DNA from: Paenibacillus prosopidis
Lineage (GTDB): Bacteria; Bacillota; Bacilli; Paenibacillales; Paenibacillaceae
Direction of reading: 5' to 3'
Assembly (NCBI RefSeq): GCF_003337375.1
Contig: NZ_QPJD01000001.1
Coordinates: 248,001-312,000, forward strand
Length of the DNA stretch: 64,000 bases
Made by a program: the position numbers and the translations under genes. This document shows positions 18,403 through 27,436 of this stretch, in pieces. The notes beneath the pieces were generated by a model. That model was not told where the DNA came from, searched no databases, and worked only from the letters and a program-made list of their open reading frames with translations. Each line of letters starts with the position of its first letter. The stretch's first letter is position 1.

Positions 18403-19950
18403 GTGGCTATTCGTAGAGCGTTGATTAGTGTTTCCGATAAGTCGGGAATCGTGGAGTTTTCCAGGGAGTTAGCGAATCAAGGTGTGCAAATTATTTCGAC
18501 GGGCGGTACGTTCAGCCTGCTGCAGAAGGAAGGCGTTCCGGTTATCGGTATATCCGATGTGACGGGCTTCCCGGAAATTTTGGATGGACGTGTAAAAACG
18601 CTGCATCCGGCAGTACATAGCGGATTACTGGCTGTACGCGACGACGAAGAGCATCAGAAGGCGATGGAAGAGCTGGGGCTGGATTATATTGACCTCGTTA
18701 TTGTAAACCTGTACCCGTTCAAAGAAACGATTGCAAAGCCGGATGTCACTTATGAGGACGCGATCGAGAATATCGATATCGGCGGCCCGACGATGCTTCG
18801 CTCGGCAGCTAAAAACCATGCATTCGTAACCGTTGTAGTTGACGCTGGCGACTACGCTACGATTCTTGAAGAAGTGAAAGCGCAAGGCGACACGACCCTC
18901 GAAACGCGCAAACGTCTTGCTGCAAAAGTATTCCGTCACACGGCAGCTTACGATTCCCTTATTTCCGATTACCTTTCGAAGCAAATGGGCGAGCCGCTTC
19001 CGGAGACTTATACTGTGACCTACGAGAAGGTTCAGGATCTTCGTTACGGCGAAAACCCGCACCAGAAGGCAGCATTTTACAAGAAGCCGCTTGCAGCAGC
19101 AGGCAACGTCACAACGGCTGAGCAGCTGCACGGCAAAGAGCTTTCCTACAACAACATCAACGACGCGAACGCTGCGCTTGCGATTCTTAAAGAATTCGAT
19201 GAGCCGGCAGTTGTAGCCGTTAAGCATATGAACCCTTGCGGCGTAGGTATCGGCGCGACGATTCACGAAGCTTATCAAAAAGCGTACGCAGCGGATCCGA
19301 CATCGATCTTCGGCGGTATCGTAGCGGCTAACCGTACGATTGGCGCGGACACGGCTGAGCTGCTCGGCAGCATCTTCCTCGAAATCATTATTGCGCCTGA
19401 CTATACGCCGGAAGCGCTTGAAGTGCTGACTAAGAAGAAGAACATCCGTTTACTTAAACTGGGTGAGCTGTCCGCAGCTGGCGAGCGCAAGCCGAAATGG
19501 CTTGTAACCTCAGTTGATGGCGGCATGCTTGTACAAGAAAGCGACGTTCACAGCTTGACTGAAGCGGATCTGCAATTTGTAACTGACCGCAAGCCGACAG
19601 AGGAAGAGCTGAAGCAGCTCTTGTTCGGCTGGAAGGTTGTTAAGCACGTGAAATCGAATGCGATCCTTCTCGCGAAGGATGACATGACAGTAGGCGTTGG
19701 CGCAGGCCAAATGAACCGCGTTGGCGCGGCCCGCATTGCAATCGAGCAAGCTGGTGAAGCGGCAAAAGGAGCAGCGCTGGCATCCGACGCATTTTTCCCG
19801 ATGGGCGATACGGTTGAGCTTGCGGCCAAAGCTGGGATTACGGCGATCATCCAACCGGGCGGTTCGATTAAGGACGAAGAGTCGATCGCAGCAGCTAACG
19901 CGAACAACATTGCAATGGTATTCACTGGCGTGCGTCACTTCAAACATTAA
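18403..19950 (+). CDS. purH: Bifunctional AICAR transformylase / IMP cyclohydrolase
   Basis: PurH (515 residues) carries out the last two steps to IMP. The N-terminal cyclohydrolase domain shows [30 protein letters not shown] and [10 protein letters not shown]; the transformylase domain shows [22 protein letters not shown] and the C-terminal [17 protein letters not shown]. It starts with GTG behind a strong GAGGAGG. 49 bases separate it from purD. Confidence 0.96.
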   Translation: MAIRRALISVSDKSGIVEFSRELANQGVQIISTGGTFSLLQKEGVPVIGISDVTGFPEILDGRVKTLHPAVHSGLLAVRDDEEHQKAMEELGLDYIDLVIVNLYPFKETIAKPDVTYEDAIENIDIGGPTMLRSAAKNHAFVTVVVDAGDYATILEEVKAQGDTTLETRKRLAAKVFRHTAAYDSLISDYLSKQMGEPLPETYTVTYEKVQDLRYGENPHQKAAFYKKPLAAAGNVTTAEQLHGKELSYNNINDANAALAILKEFDEPAVVAVKHMNPCGVGIGATIHEAYQKAYAADPTSIFGGIVAANRTIGADTAELLGSIFLEIIIAPDYTPEALEVLTKKKNIRLLKLGELSAAGERKPKWLVTSVDGGMLVQESDVHSLTEADLQFVTDRKPTEEELKQLLFGWKVVKHVKSNAILLAKDDMTVGVGAGQMNRVGAARIAIEQAGEAAKGAALASDAFFPMGDTVELAAKAGITAIIQPGGSIKDEESIAAANANNIAMVFTGVRHFKH

Positions 19951-19999
19951 TAAACGGTTTAATAAGGCTTTTACCAAGTAACTTGGGAGGTTAGCACAT

Positions 20000-21265
20000 A
20001 TGCGCATTTTGGTCATTGGCGGCGGCGGACGGGAGCATGCGATCGTTTGGGCGCTGAAAAAAAGCGAGAAGGTTAAGGAAGTTTTTTGTGCGCCGGGTAA
20101 TGCCGGTATTGCACAGCTTGCCGAATGTGTGCCGATAGCGGTGGGACAATTCGATGAACTAATCCGTTTCGCGAAGGATGCGGCGGTCGATCTCGTGTTC
20201 GTAGGTCCGGATGATCCGCTTGCGGACGGCATCGTAGACGCTTTTGAAGCAGCAGGCATTCAAACGTACGGTCCTCGCAAAAACGCGGCGGAAATCGAGG
20301 GCAGCAAAATTTTTATGAAAAATTTGCTGAAGAAATACAACATCCCGACCGCGAAGTACGAAACGTTCACGGATTATGAATCGGCTTCCGCCTATCTGCG
20401 CGAGCAATCTGCTCCGATCGTAATTAAAGCAGACGGTTTAGCGGCAGGAAAGGGCGTAACGGTTGCCGCTACGCTTGAAGAAGCGGAGCTGGCGCTGCGC
20501 GAAGCAATGGTCGATAAAGTATTCGGCGAGGCGGGCAACCAAATCGTAATCGAGGAGTTTCTCGAGGGACAAGAAATGTCGATTCTCGCATTCGTAGACG
20601 GCGAGACCGTGCGTGCTATGGTTCCTGCACAGGATCATAAGCCGATATTTGACGGCGACAAAGGTCCGAACACAGGCGGCATGGGCACTTATACACCGCT
20701 GCCTCATATCGATCAAGCCATCATTGACGAATCGATCGAAAATATCATTATTCCTACCGCTAAGGCAATGGTCAGCGAAGGCCGTCCATTCCGCGGCGTT
20801 CTGTTTGCAGGCCTTATGATTACAAAAGACGGTCCGAAAACAATCGAGTTCAACGCGCGCATGGGCGATCCGGAAACGCAGGTCGTATTGCCTCGTTTGG
20901 AAACGGATCTGGTCGATATCGTGCTTGCTTCGCTTAACGGCCGATTGGATCAGCTTGATATCCAGTGGAGTGACGAGGCGGCTGTATGCGTCGTAGTCGC
21001 ATCGGAGGGTTACCCGGCATCGTATCCGAAAGGCCGCGTTATTACAGGTCTCGCTGAAGCGGAAGCACAGGGCGCACTTGTATTCCACGCCGGTACGGCT
21101 GAGAAGGACGGACAGTTCGTGACGAACGGCGGGCGTGTACTTGGTGTTGTAGGCCGCGGCCGCGACATCGCTGAAGCGCGCGCTCGCGCATACGAAGCAG
21201 TCAGTGTGATCAACTTCGAAGGCAAGCAAAACCGTACGGATATCGCGGCAAAAGCGCTCCGTTAG
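20000..21265 (+). CDS. purD: Phosphoribosylamine-glycine ligase
   Basis: PurD (421 residues) joins glycine to phosphoribosylamine with ATP. An ATP-grasp enzyme: MRILVIGGGGREHAIVWAL at the start, IVIKADGLAAGKGV for ATP, IEEFLEGQEMS, and the metal-binding FNARMGDPETQVVLPRL. GGGAGG lies before the ATG. It is the last gene of the operon and is followed by a strong terminator at 21342. Confidence 0.96.
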   Translation: MRILVIGGGGREHAIVWALKKSEKVKEVFCAPGNAGIAQLAECVPIAVGQFDELIRFAKDAAVDLVFVGPDDPLADGIVDAFEAAGIQTYGPRKNAAEIEGSKIFMKNLLKKYNIPTAKYETFTDYESASAYLREQSAPIVIKADGLAAGKGVTVAATLEEAELALREAMVDKVFGEAGNQIVIEEFLEGQEMSILAFVDGETVRAMVPAQDHKPIFDGDKGPNTGGMGTYTPLPHIDQAIIDESIENIIIPTAKAMVSEGRPFRGVLFAGLMITKDGPKTIEFNARMGDPETQVVLPRLETDLVDIVLASLNGRLDQLDIQWSDEAAVCVVVASEGYPASYPKGRVITGLAEAEAQGALVFHAGTAEKDGQFVTNGGRVLGVVGRGRDIAEARARAYEAVSVINFEGKQNRTDIAAKALR

Positions 21266-21341
21266 GCATCCGCATCACTAGACTGCTCAATCATCGGATG
21301 GGATTTGCAGACTGTATCAGCAGTAGCCAAAGCCCGTCTAT

Positions 21342-21402
21342 ATAAAAAGACCAATCCTTTTCGTGTGCTCCGTTGGGCAGCGAAAACGGTTGGTCTTTTT
21401 GT
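21342..21402 (+). terminator. Terminator of the purine operon
   Basis: AAAAAGACCAA (from 21344) pairs with TTGGTCTTTTT (to 21401), with further TTTTCG/CGAAAA pairing inside. The 3' arm ends in a T run. The A run on the other side also lets it serve the minus-strand gene at 21422-21541. Confidence 0.88.
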
Positions 21403-21421
21403 TAAGCGGCACAAGGGGTCG

Positions 21422-21541
21422 TCATTCTTTGTAAAACAGCAAACTGCGTTTAGCTATTACGTAAATAACCGCAATGATCGCTCCTGCGGCAATCAGGAAG
21501 GACAGCCAGTGATCGCGTAAATAGGCAATCCATAAAGGCAT
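21422..21541 (-). CDS. 39-residue single-pass membrane protein
   Basis: Minus-strand ORF with a textbook ribosome site (AGGAGG, 9 bases before ATG at 21541). The product has a short amphipathic start (MPLWIAYLRDHW), one hydrophobic span of about 20 residues (LSFLIAAGAIIAVIYVI) and a basic tail (AKRSLLFYKE). It ends just before the shared purD terminator, which would serve it too. I do not recognise a family. The Shine-Dalgarno quality, clean membrane topology and terminator make it a likely real gene despite its size. Confidence 0.65.
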   Translation of the reverse strand: MPLWIAYLRDHWLSFLIAAGAIIAVIYVIAKRSLLFYKE

Positions 21542-21757
21542 TTGTCAGCACCTCCTAAGGATTTTTCGAAGAAAAACCAGCTTCATAAGTATGGGCTATC
21601 GTAAGCATGTGCTTAGTATGTCCCTAGTGCATTCCAAATTATTGATGCTTTCTAGGAGACGTCTGAACAGTTAACTGAAGCTTCCTTCTTTTTCGACAGA
21701 AAATATGTTAATCTCAGGTATTGATAACAATTTTAAAAATAGGAGGAGAAAAGAGAA

Positions 21758-22699
21758 ATGTTCCGAAAACGACAATCCTTTTTGGTTTTAACATGTCTCC
21801 TGATCTCTTGCCTGCTCGTGGCCGCTTGCGGTAACCAGAAGAACACGGATACGGGCGAGGCGGCAAATCAAGCCGGACAGAACAATGAGAAGCGCGATGA
21901 AATGCTCATCGGTGTGATTCCCGCTCAAGGCAGCAATCAGATGGAGCTTGGTGCGGACAAGCTCGCCAGCTTATTGGCGGAGAAACTGGGATATAACGTA
22001 CGCGCTGAGATCTACCCGGATTATAACGGCGTGGTTGAGGCGATGGGAGCAGGCAAGGTGCAAATGTCATACCTCGGGCCGCTTACGTACGTGGAAGCCC
22101 ATGAACGTTATGATGTAAGAGCGATTGTAACGCAGCTTATTGGGGGAAAGCCTTTTTATTACTCCTATTTAATTGCTCCCGCAGATTCTTCTTACAATAC
22201 GCTCGATGATGTCGTGAAACAAGCGGGAAATATCCGGTTTGCATTTGGCGACATCAGTTCGACCTCGGGAAGCCTTATTCCAGGCATAGCCCTTAAAAAA
22301 GCCGGTGTGTTCAAGACCCAGCAGGAGCATCAGTTTAAAAGCGTTACCTACACGGGGGACCATACCTCAACGGCGCTTGCAATTCAAAACAAGATGCAGG
22401 ATGTAGGAGCCATCGACAGCGCCTACTACAACAACTTAGTAAAGCAGGGGAAGATTGACGGTTCTAAAATCAAAACAATCTGGCAATCGGAAGAGCTTTT
22501 CCAATATCCGTGGGCCGTTGTGAACAGCATTTCCGAAAGTGACATTCAAATCATACGGGAGACAATGCTTGCGATTACGGATGCCGACATCTTAAATGCT
22601 TTCGGAGGGGCAAGTGGTTTCATAGAAGCGAACAATGAGGACTATGCGTCTATCCGGCAGGCTGCGATAGCTGACGGACGCATCAAGCCGCGGCAATAA
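21758..22699 (+). CDS. PhnD-family ABC transporter substrate-binding lipoprotein
   Basis: A 313-residue lipoprotein: signal peptide with lipobox LVAAC (Cys near residue 24), a charged linker, then a periplasmic-binding fold of the PhnD/PtxB type starting IGVIPAQGSNQMELG and containing KVQMSYLGPLTYVEAHERY and SSTSGSLIPGIALKKAG, the oxyanion-binding STSG loop of the family. GGAGGAGAAAAG precedes the ATG. It heads a unit of five genes with nearly no spacing, ending in selD and mnmH. No C-P lyase or phosphite genes are in the window, so the ligand may be a selenium oxyanion or organoselenium compound (inference) rather than a phosphonate. Confidence 0.85.
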   Translation: MFRKRQSFLVLTCLLISCLLVAACGNQKNTDTGEAANQAGQNNEKRDEMLIGVIPAQGSNQMELGADKLASLLAEKLGYNVRAEIYPDYNGVVEAMGAGKVQMSYLGPLTYVEAHERYDVRAIVTQLIGGKPFYYSYLIAPADSSYNTLDDVVKQAGNIRFAFGDISSTSGSLIPGIALKKAGVFKTQQEHQFKSVTYTGDHTSTALAIQNKMQDVGAIDSAYYNNLVKQGKIDGSKIKTIWQSEELFQYPWAVVNSISESDIQIIRETMLAITDADILNAFGGASGFIEANNEDYASIRQAAIADGRIKPRQ

Positions 22700-22701
22700 A
22701 C

Positions 22702-23448
22702 GTGAAAAAAATAGTTGTTGTCGCGGTGGTCGCTGTCCTACTTCTGTGGTCAGGAGCGGGAGTGAGCTTTACTGCCGGATCGTTCGGTGATCTCGGTAAT
22801 ACGTTCCGCTTCATCGCCGAGCATTGGTTTCCTATGGATCTGTCTGATTGGCGAACAGCGCTGAATGCGATGATTGACACACTTGAAATCGCTGTGTTCA
22901 GCACGCTCGCTGCCGTATTGTTTGCTTTCCCTCTAAGTTTTCTCGCGGCCAGGAATTGGGCGCCTTATCGCTGGCTGTACGATTCAACAAGATTCTTGTT
23001 TAATTTCTTCCGTTCAATACCGGAGCTTGTACTTGCTCTGGTTTTTATCCCGACGCTCGGGCTCGGTCCGATTCCCGCGGTCATGGCACTGATTATTCAT
23101 AATGTCGGCGTGTTCGGCAAGTTAATATCCGAAACGATCGAGGCGACGGACGACGGACCGCAGGATGCAGTAAAAGCACTCGGCGGAACGAGGCTTCTCG
23201 TTGCGGTTTACGGTATTATTCCGCAAATGGTTCCGCTTGTCTTATCCCAATATTTCTACCGGCTTGAGGTGGCGATACGTACAACTTTGATTCTGGGCAT
23301 CGTCGGTGCGGGCGGGCTAGGTCAGATGCTTTATAACGATTTCAAGCAGTTTATGTATCAAAAAGTGACTTTTGAGGTTCTGCTCATTATGATTTTAGTC
23401 ACGGCTGTCGATTATCTGGGCGCGTCGATCCGAAAGCGGGTGAAGTAA
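22702..23448 (+). CDS. PhnE-family ABC transporter permease
   Basis: A 248-residue inner-membrane permease with about six hydrophobic spans. The cytoplasmic coupling loop reads SETIEATDDGPQDAVKALGGTR, equivalent to the EAA motif, and AIRTTLILGIVGAGGLGQML is characteristic of PhnE/PtxC permeases. It starts with GTG 2 bases after the binding-protein stop and has no ribosome site of its own, so it is probably made by translational coupling. It pairs with the ATPase that follows after 2 bases. Confidence 0.87.
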   Translation: MKKIVVVAVVAVLLLWSGAGVSFTAGSFGDLGNTFRFIAEHWFPMDLSDWRTALNAMIDTLEIAVFSTLAAVLFAFPLSFLAARNWAPYRWLYDSTRFLFNFFRSIPELVLALVFIPTLGLGPIPAVMALIIHNVGVFGKLISETIEATDDGPQDAVKALGGTRLLVAVYGIIPQMVPLVLSQYFYRLEVAIRTTLILGIVGAGGLGQMLYNDFKQFMYQKVTFEVLLIMILVTAVDYLGASIRKRVK

Positions 23449-23450
23449 TT

Positions 23451-24257
23451 GTGCTGGAACTAAAAGGGATTAGTAAAAGATATGCCGGTGAAAAGACATT
23501 CGCCCTTAATAGGGTCGATTTGCGTATTATGCCCGGGGAATTCGTGGCTGTGCTCGGCCGCAGCGGAGCAGGCAAATCGTCTTTGATCCGCTGTATCAAC
23601 CGGCTTGAAGAGCCGGATGCCGGCGAGGTTGTATGGAATGGCCAGTCGATCACTGGCATGAATGCGCGGGAATTGCGCAGCATCCGTGGTGAAATCGGCA
23701 TGGTTTTCCAGCATTTTAATCTGCTGCCAAGGATGTCTGTTCTCACGAACGTTATCGCGGGAAGCTTTGCAGTCATGCCCCGCTGGCGCAGTCTTATTGG
23801 CGCGTTCACACGTGAAGATCGGACACGGGCGCTTTCGGCGCTTCGGGAGGTTGGACTCGAGGAGCTGGCGAAGCGGCGGGTAGAGGATTTGAGCGGCGGG
23901 CAAAAACAGCGCGTGGCAATCGCACGCGTACTGATGCAGCAGCCAACGCTTCTGCTCGGCGACGAGCCAATCTCAAGCTTGGACGCGGTTACGGCGAAGC
24001 GGGTCATGACGTATATTGCGGGGCTGCACATTGAGCGGGGTATAACAATCGTGCTCAATCTGCATGATGTAGCCATGGCCCGTGCGTACGCCACACGAAT
24101 TGTCGGGATAACCGCAGGCTGCATTACTTTTGACGATACACCGGAACAATTAGGCGAGGATGAGCTGCGTCTCATCTATCCTCCGGACGAAGAGGATGGC
24201 ATTAATATTCTTAACCTAGAAAGGAATGAAGTTCATGTCTCAAGAGAGTACAATTAA
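23451..24257 (+). CDS. PhnC-family ABC transporter ATP-binding protein
   Basis: A 268-residue ATPase with Walker A GRSGAGKSS (near residue 37), Q-loop MVFQHFNLL, signature LSGGQKQRVAIAR and Walker B LLLGDEPIS followed by SLDAVT. The VMTYIAGLHIERGITIVLNLHDVAMARAYA end and overall layout match PhnC. GTG start, 2 bases after the permease. Its final 23 bases contain the start of selD, including the AAGGA ribosome site of selD at 24221-24225, which ties transporter and selenium gene expression together. Confidence 0.9.
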   Translation: MLELKGISKRYAGEKTFALNRVDLRIMPGEFVAVLGRSGAGKSSLIRCINRLEEPDAGEVVWNGQSITGMNARELRSIRGEIGMVFQHFNLLPRMSVLTNVIAGSFAVMPRWRSLIGAFTREDRTRALSALREVGLEELAKRRVEDLSGGQKQRVAIARVLMQQPTLLLGDEPISSLDAVTAKRVMTYIAGLHIERGITIVLNLHDVAMARAYATRIVGITAGCITFDDTPEQLGEDELRLIYPPDEEDGINILNLERNEVHVSREYN

Positions 24258-25287
24258 ATTAACGAGTCTGTCAAGCAAAGGGGGCTGCGGCTGCAAAATT
24301 GGTCCTGCAGATCTCTCCGAGGTGCTCCGCAACCTTCCGCTATCTGCGCCGAACCCTAATTTGCTTGTCGGGCTTGATACGAGCGATGACGCCGGCGTAT
24401 ACAAGCTAAATGATGAGCTTGCGCTTGTGCAGACGCTTGATTTCTTTACTCCGATCGTAGATGAGCCTTACGCCTTCGGGCAGGTAGCAGCAGCCAATGC
24501 GATCAGCGATATTTACGCCATGGGCGGCAAACCGCTAACCGTATTGAATATCGTTGCTTTTCCGATTAGTACGCTTCCCAAGCAGGTTCTGACCGATATT
24601 TTGCGAGGCGCTGCGGACAAAGTAAAGGAAGCGGGGGCAACGCTTGTCGGCGGGCATTCCATTGATGACAAAGAGCCAAAATTCGGGCTTGCGGTTACAG
24701 GCCTTGTTCATCCGGACAAAGTGCGGACAAACGCAGGAGCGAAACCCGGAGACAAGCTGATTCTGACTAAGCCGATCGGTGTCGGCATTCTCACGACATC
24801 CATCAAAAAAGACCAGTTAAATGACGAGGAAATTACAAGGGTAATCGGGGTGATGGCCACGTTGAACAAGGCGGCGGCTGAAACGATGGAGCCTTATGAC
24901 GTTCATGCTTGCACGGATGTAACCGGCTTTGGCCTTCTGGGCCATGCTTCGGAAATGGCTAAGGGCAGCAAAGTTGGAATTCGGATATCCAAAACGCTGG
25001 TACCGGTTCTGCCGCGGGTGCGTGAGTTGGCTGAAGCGGGCTTCGTGCCCGGAGGCACAAAAAATAACTATGCACATCTCGAAGGCTCGGTCACGTTCTC
25101 CGAAGAACTGGATCAAATCGATCAATGGATTCTTTGCGACGCGGTTACTTCGGGAGGCTTGTTGATATCGGTAGAACAGGCACAAGCCGAGACGCTGCTG
25201 GACAAGCTGCGAATCGCGGGAGTGGACGCGCATCTCATAGGAGAGGTTACCGCCGAACAGCCCGGACATATTACCGTAACTGCTTAG
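24235..25287 (+). CDS. selD: Selenide, water dikinase (selenophosphate synthetase)
   Basis: SelD (350 residues) makes selenophosphate from selenide and ATP. The N-terminal catalytic loop is KGGCGCKI, with Cys18 and Lys21 in the places of E. coli Cys17 and Lys20 (Cys, not selenocysteine). LVGLDTSDDAGVYKL, AAANAISDIYAMGG, LVGGHSIDDKEPKFGLAVTG and HACTDVTGFGLLGHA follow in family order. ATG 24235 is chosen over 24226, which abuts the AAGGA. It overlaps the ATPase gene by 23 bases. The nearby user of selenophosphate is mnmH; no selA or selB is seen in the window. Confidence 0.96.
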   Translation: MSQESTIKLTSLSSKGGCGCKIGPADLSEVLRNLPLSAPNPNLLVGLDTSDDAGVYKLNDELALVQTLDFFTPIVDEPYAFGQVAAANAISDIYAMGGKPLTVLNIVAFPISTLPKQVLTDILRGAADKVKEAGATLVGGHSIDDKEPKFGLAVTGLVHPDKVRTNAGAKPGDKLILTKPIGVGILTTSIKKDQLNDEEITRVIGVMATLNKAAAETMEPYDVHACTDVTGFGLLGHASEMAKGSKVGIRISKTLVPVLPRVRELAEAGFVPGGTKNNYAHLEGSVTFSEELDQIDQWILCDAVTSGGLLISVEQAQAETLLDKLRIAGVDAHLIGEVTAEQPGHITVTA

Positions 25288-25314
25288 GACCACAATAAAG
25301 GAGCTGTAAATGAC

Positions 25315-26364
25315 ATGTTTCAGGATCTCACCGTAGCGGAAATACTCGAGCTTCAGCATAAAGGGGAAGTTCAATTAATTGACGTCCGCTCGCCGTCCGA
25401 ATTTGCAGAGTCTACGATCCCCGGCAGCATTAATATTCCGCTCTTTGACGATGCGGAGAGGGCGGAAGTCGGAACGTTGTACAAGCAAGAAAGCGTGGAA
25501 GCCGCCAAAGATAAGGGATTGCAGCTCGTATCACGCAAGCTGCCGGGTTTTATTAGGGCAATCGGAGAAAACGGTCCTCCACACAAAGTTGTGTTTTGCT
25601 GGCGGGGCGGGATGAGGAGCAGAACATCGGCCACTCTCGCGTCCCTGATGGGCTTAAAGATGTACCGCCTTAATGGCGGCTTTCGCGCTTACCGCAAATG
25701 GGTTGTAGAAACGTTGGAAGGTTTTTCGGAGCTGCCGCACTGTTATGTCATTAACGGATATACCGGCACAGGGAAAACGGAGCTTCTAATCCGATTGCAG
25801 GAACGGGGTTACCCCGTTATTAATCTCGAATGGATGGCAGAGCACCGGGGCTCGATTTTCGGGCATATCGGAAAAACGCCGAACAATCAAAAGACGTTTG
25901 AATCCCGGTTAGTCCATGAACTTATCCGCTTGAAAAATGCGCCATATCTAATCATCGAAGCGGAAAGCAAACGGGTGGGGAAAGTGGTGCTGCCCGATTT
26001 TCTTGTTAAAGCCAAGGAAGAAGGAACAGCATTATTCATTGATATTCCGACCGAGGAAAGAGTTGCGAATATTATAAACGACTACAAGCCTCAGGAGAAT
26101 AAAGAGGAATTTATTCGTTCATTTGAACGAATTGAGAAGCGGATGCATACGCCGATAGCCGCCGAGGTCCGCAATTCGCTCCAGAATGACCGTTTTAACG
26201 AGGCTGCTAAGCTGCTGCTTCTGCATTACTATGATCCGCGTTATCAATATGCGACGGAGCTTTATGAAAAAGAAAGAATGACCGTGTCTGCCTCTAACTT
26301 GGATCAAGCTTTGGAAGAAATCATCCGAATTCTTCCTCCACTGACTCAGGGGAAGACTGGTTAA
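25315..26364 (+). CDS. mnmH: tRNA 2-selenouridine synthase
   Basis: MnmH/SelU (349 residues) replaces sulfur by selenium at the wobble 2-thiouridine of certain tRNAs through a geranylated intermediate. The N-terminal rhodanese domain has LIDVRSPSEF and the active Cys95 in FCWRGGMRSRT; the C-terminal half has a P-loop GYTGTGKTE (near residue 147) and LEWMAEHRGSIFG. AAGGAG precedes the ATG at 25315. It lies 27 bases after selD and closes the transporter-selD-mnmH unit before a terminator. Confidence 0.95.
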   Translation: MFQDLTVAEILELQHKGEVQLIDVRSPSEFAESTIPGSINIPLFDDAERAEVGTLYKQESVEAAKDKGLQLVSRKLPGFIRAIGENGPPHKVVFCWRGGMRSRTSATLASLMGLKMYRLNGGFRAYRKWVVETLEGFSELPHCYVINGYTGTGKTELLIRLQERGYPVINLEWMAEHRGSIFGHIGKTPNNQKTFESRLVHELIRLKNAPYLIIEAESKRVGKVVLPDFLVKAKEEGTALFIDIPTEERVANIINDYKPQENKEEFIRSFERIEKRMHTPIAAEVRNSLQNDRFNEAAKLLLLHYYDPRYQYATELYEKERMTVSASNLDQALEEIIRILPPLTQGKTG

Positions 26365-26391
26365 TGAATAATAATAGGCAAGGAATATTTA

Positions 26392-26440
26392 GGAAAAGGT
26401 TGTCCCGGGTATTAATTCCCATGGATAACCTTTTTCTTTT
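26392..26440 (+). terminator. Terminator after mnmH
   Basis: AAAAGGTT.GTCC pairs with GGATAACCTTTT, with GGG/CCC inside, followed by TTTCTTTTTT. A good intrinsic terminator closing the selenium unit. Confidence 0.85.
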
Positions 26441-26512
26441 TTGGAATGCGAATATGCGGATGGCGGGAGACTAATAACCGTGAACAATTAATTGTATGGG
26501 CTGTCAAGGTGA

Positions 26513-26542
26513 TTGACAGGGTGAGAGCTGCGGTGATAATAT
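26513..26542 (+). promoter_or_regulatory. Sigma-A promoter for the alpha/beta hydrolase
   Basis: A perfect TTGACA (26513-26518), 18 bases, and TAATAT (26537-26542), about 65 bases before the hydrolase ATG. Confidence 0.65.
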
Positions 26543-26610
26543 GGATTTAATATTAAATCACAGTATGTGGGTAGGAATTATTATATATAAGCATGTAGGA
26601 GGTCATCGGG

Positions 26611-27432
26611 ATGGAAAAGCACTTGACGCTGCGGCACGACGGGCTTGAGCTTGCGGCAACGCTTCATTACCCTACTGACGGAAACAAAAACGACTCTGAG
26701 AAAAAACAGGTCATTATTATATGTCATGGCTTTATTGGCTCAAGGATTGGCGTAGACCGGTTATTCGTCAAGACAGCGCGCGCATTGGCGTCGCAAGGCT
26801 CTTATGTTCTGCGCTTTGATTACGGCGGCTGCGGGGAAAGCGGAGGCGATTACGGCTCGCTTGGCTTCGATTCAATGATTGATCAGACGAGAAGCGCGAT
26901 TGATTATGTAGCGGGCATGGAATGCGTGGATCCGCGCCGTATCGTGTTGCTGGGCCATAGCCTCGGAGGAGCGGTCGCGATTATGACAGCCGTTAAGGAC
27001 AAACGGGTCAAACGGTTAGTGCTTTGGTCTCCGGTAGCTTATCCTTTTAACGATATCGTACGTATTGTGGGACGCAGCAGCTATGATGAAGCGGTTACGA
27101 ACGGAAGCTCAGATCATGCAGGCTATACGCTGCAGCCCGTATTCTTCGAGTCGCTGCTGCAGCATCAACCGTTTCAATCCGCAACGAAGTTCGGCGGAGA
27201 GGTGCTGCTCATTCATGGCACAAGCGATGAGCTTATTCCGGTTGACTACAGCTTTCTTTACCAGAAGGTGTTTTGGACCCGAAATGAGGGATTATGCGAC
27301 AAGGAAATTGTTTTTCAAGCCAACCATACCTACTCCAACCGGACGCACCAGGAGGAAGCGATTCGCGTGACTTCGGATTGGCTGAGCGGTCTCGATAAGC
27401 AGCAGCAGGAATGGCATAACTGGAGTATATAA
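26611..27432 (+). CDS. Alpha/beta hydrolase, serine-type
   Basis: A 273-residue cytosolic hydrolase. The nucleophile elbow GHSLGG (Ser near residue 113) follows the oxyanion-hole segment ICHGFIGS; LIHGTSDELIPVDYS carries the acid and NHTYSN near the C-terminus holds the candidate His. FDYGGCGESGG is typical of esterase-like members (dienelactone hydrolase/BAAT-like fold). TAGGAGGTC precedes the ATG. It stands alone and converges on the two-component pair, with only 4 bases between stops. Substrate unknown. Confidence 0.87.
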   Translation: MEKHLTLRHDGLELAATLHYPTDGNKNDSEKKQVIIICHGFIGSRIGVDRLFVKTARALASQGSYVLRFDYGGCGESGGDYGSLGFDSMIDQTRSAIDYVAGMECVDPRRIVLLGHSLGGAVAIMTAVKDKRVKRLVLWSPVAYPFNDIVRIVGRSSYDEAVTNGSSDHAGYTLQPVFFESLLQHQPFQSATKFGGEVLLIHGTSDELIPVDYSFLYQKVFWTRNEGLCDKEIVFQANHTYSNRTHQEEAIRVTSDWLSGLDKQQQEWHNWSI

Positions 27433-27436
27433 TTGA

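Noticed and set aside
21758..24257. Calling the transporter a phosphonate or phosphite importer
   Set aside because: Family membership alone supports it; no C-P lyase, phnX or ptxD gene is present and the genes are fused in expression to selenium genes, so I left the substrate open.
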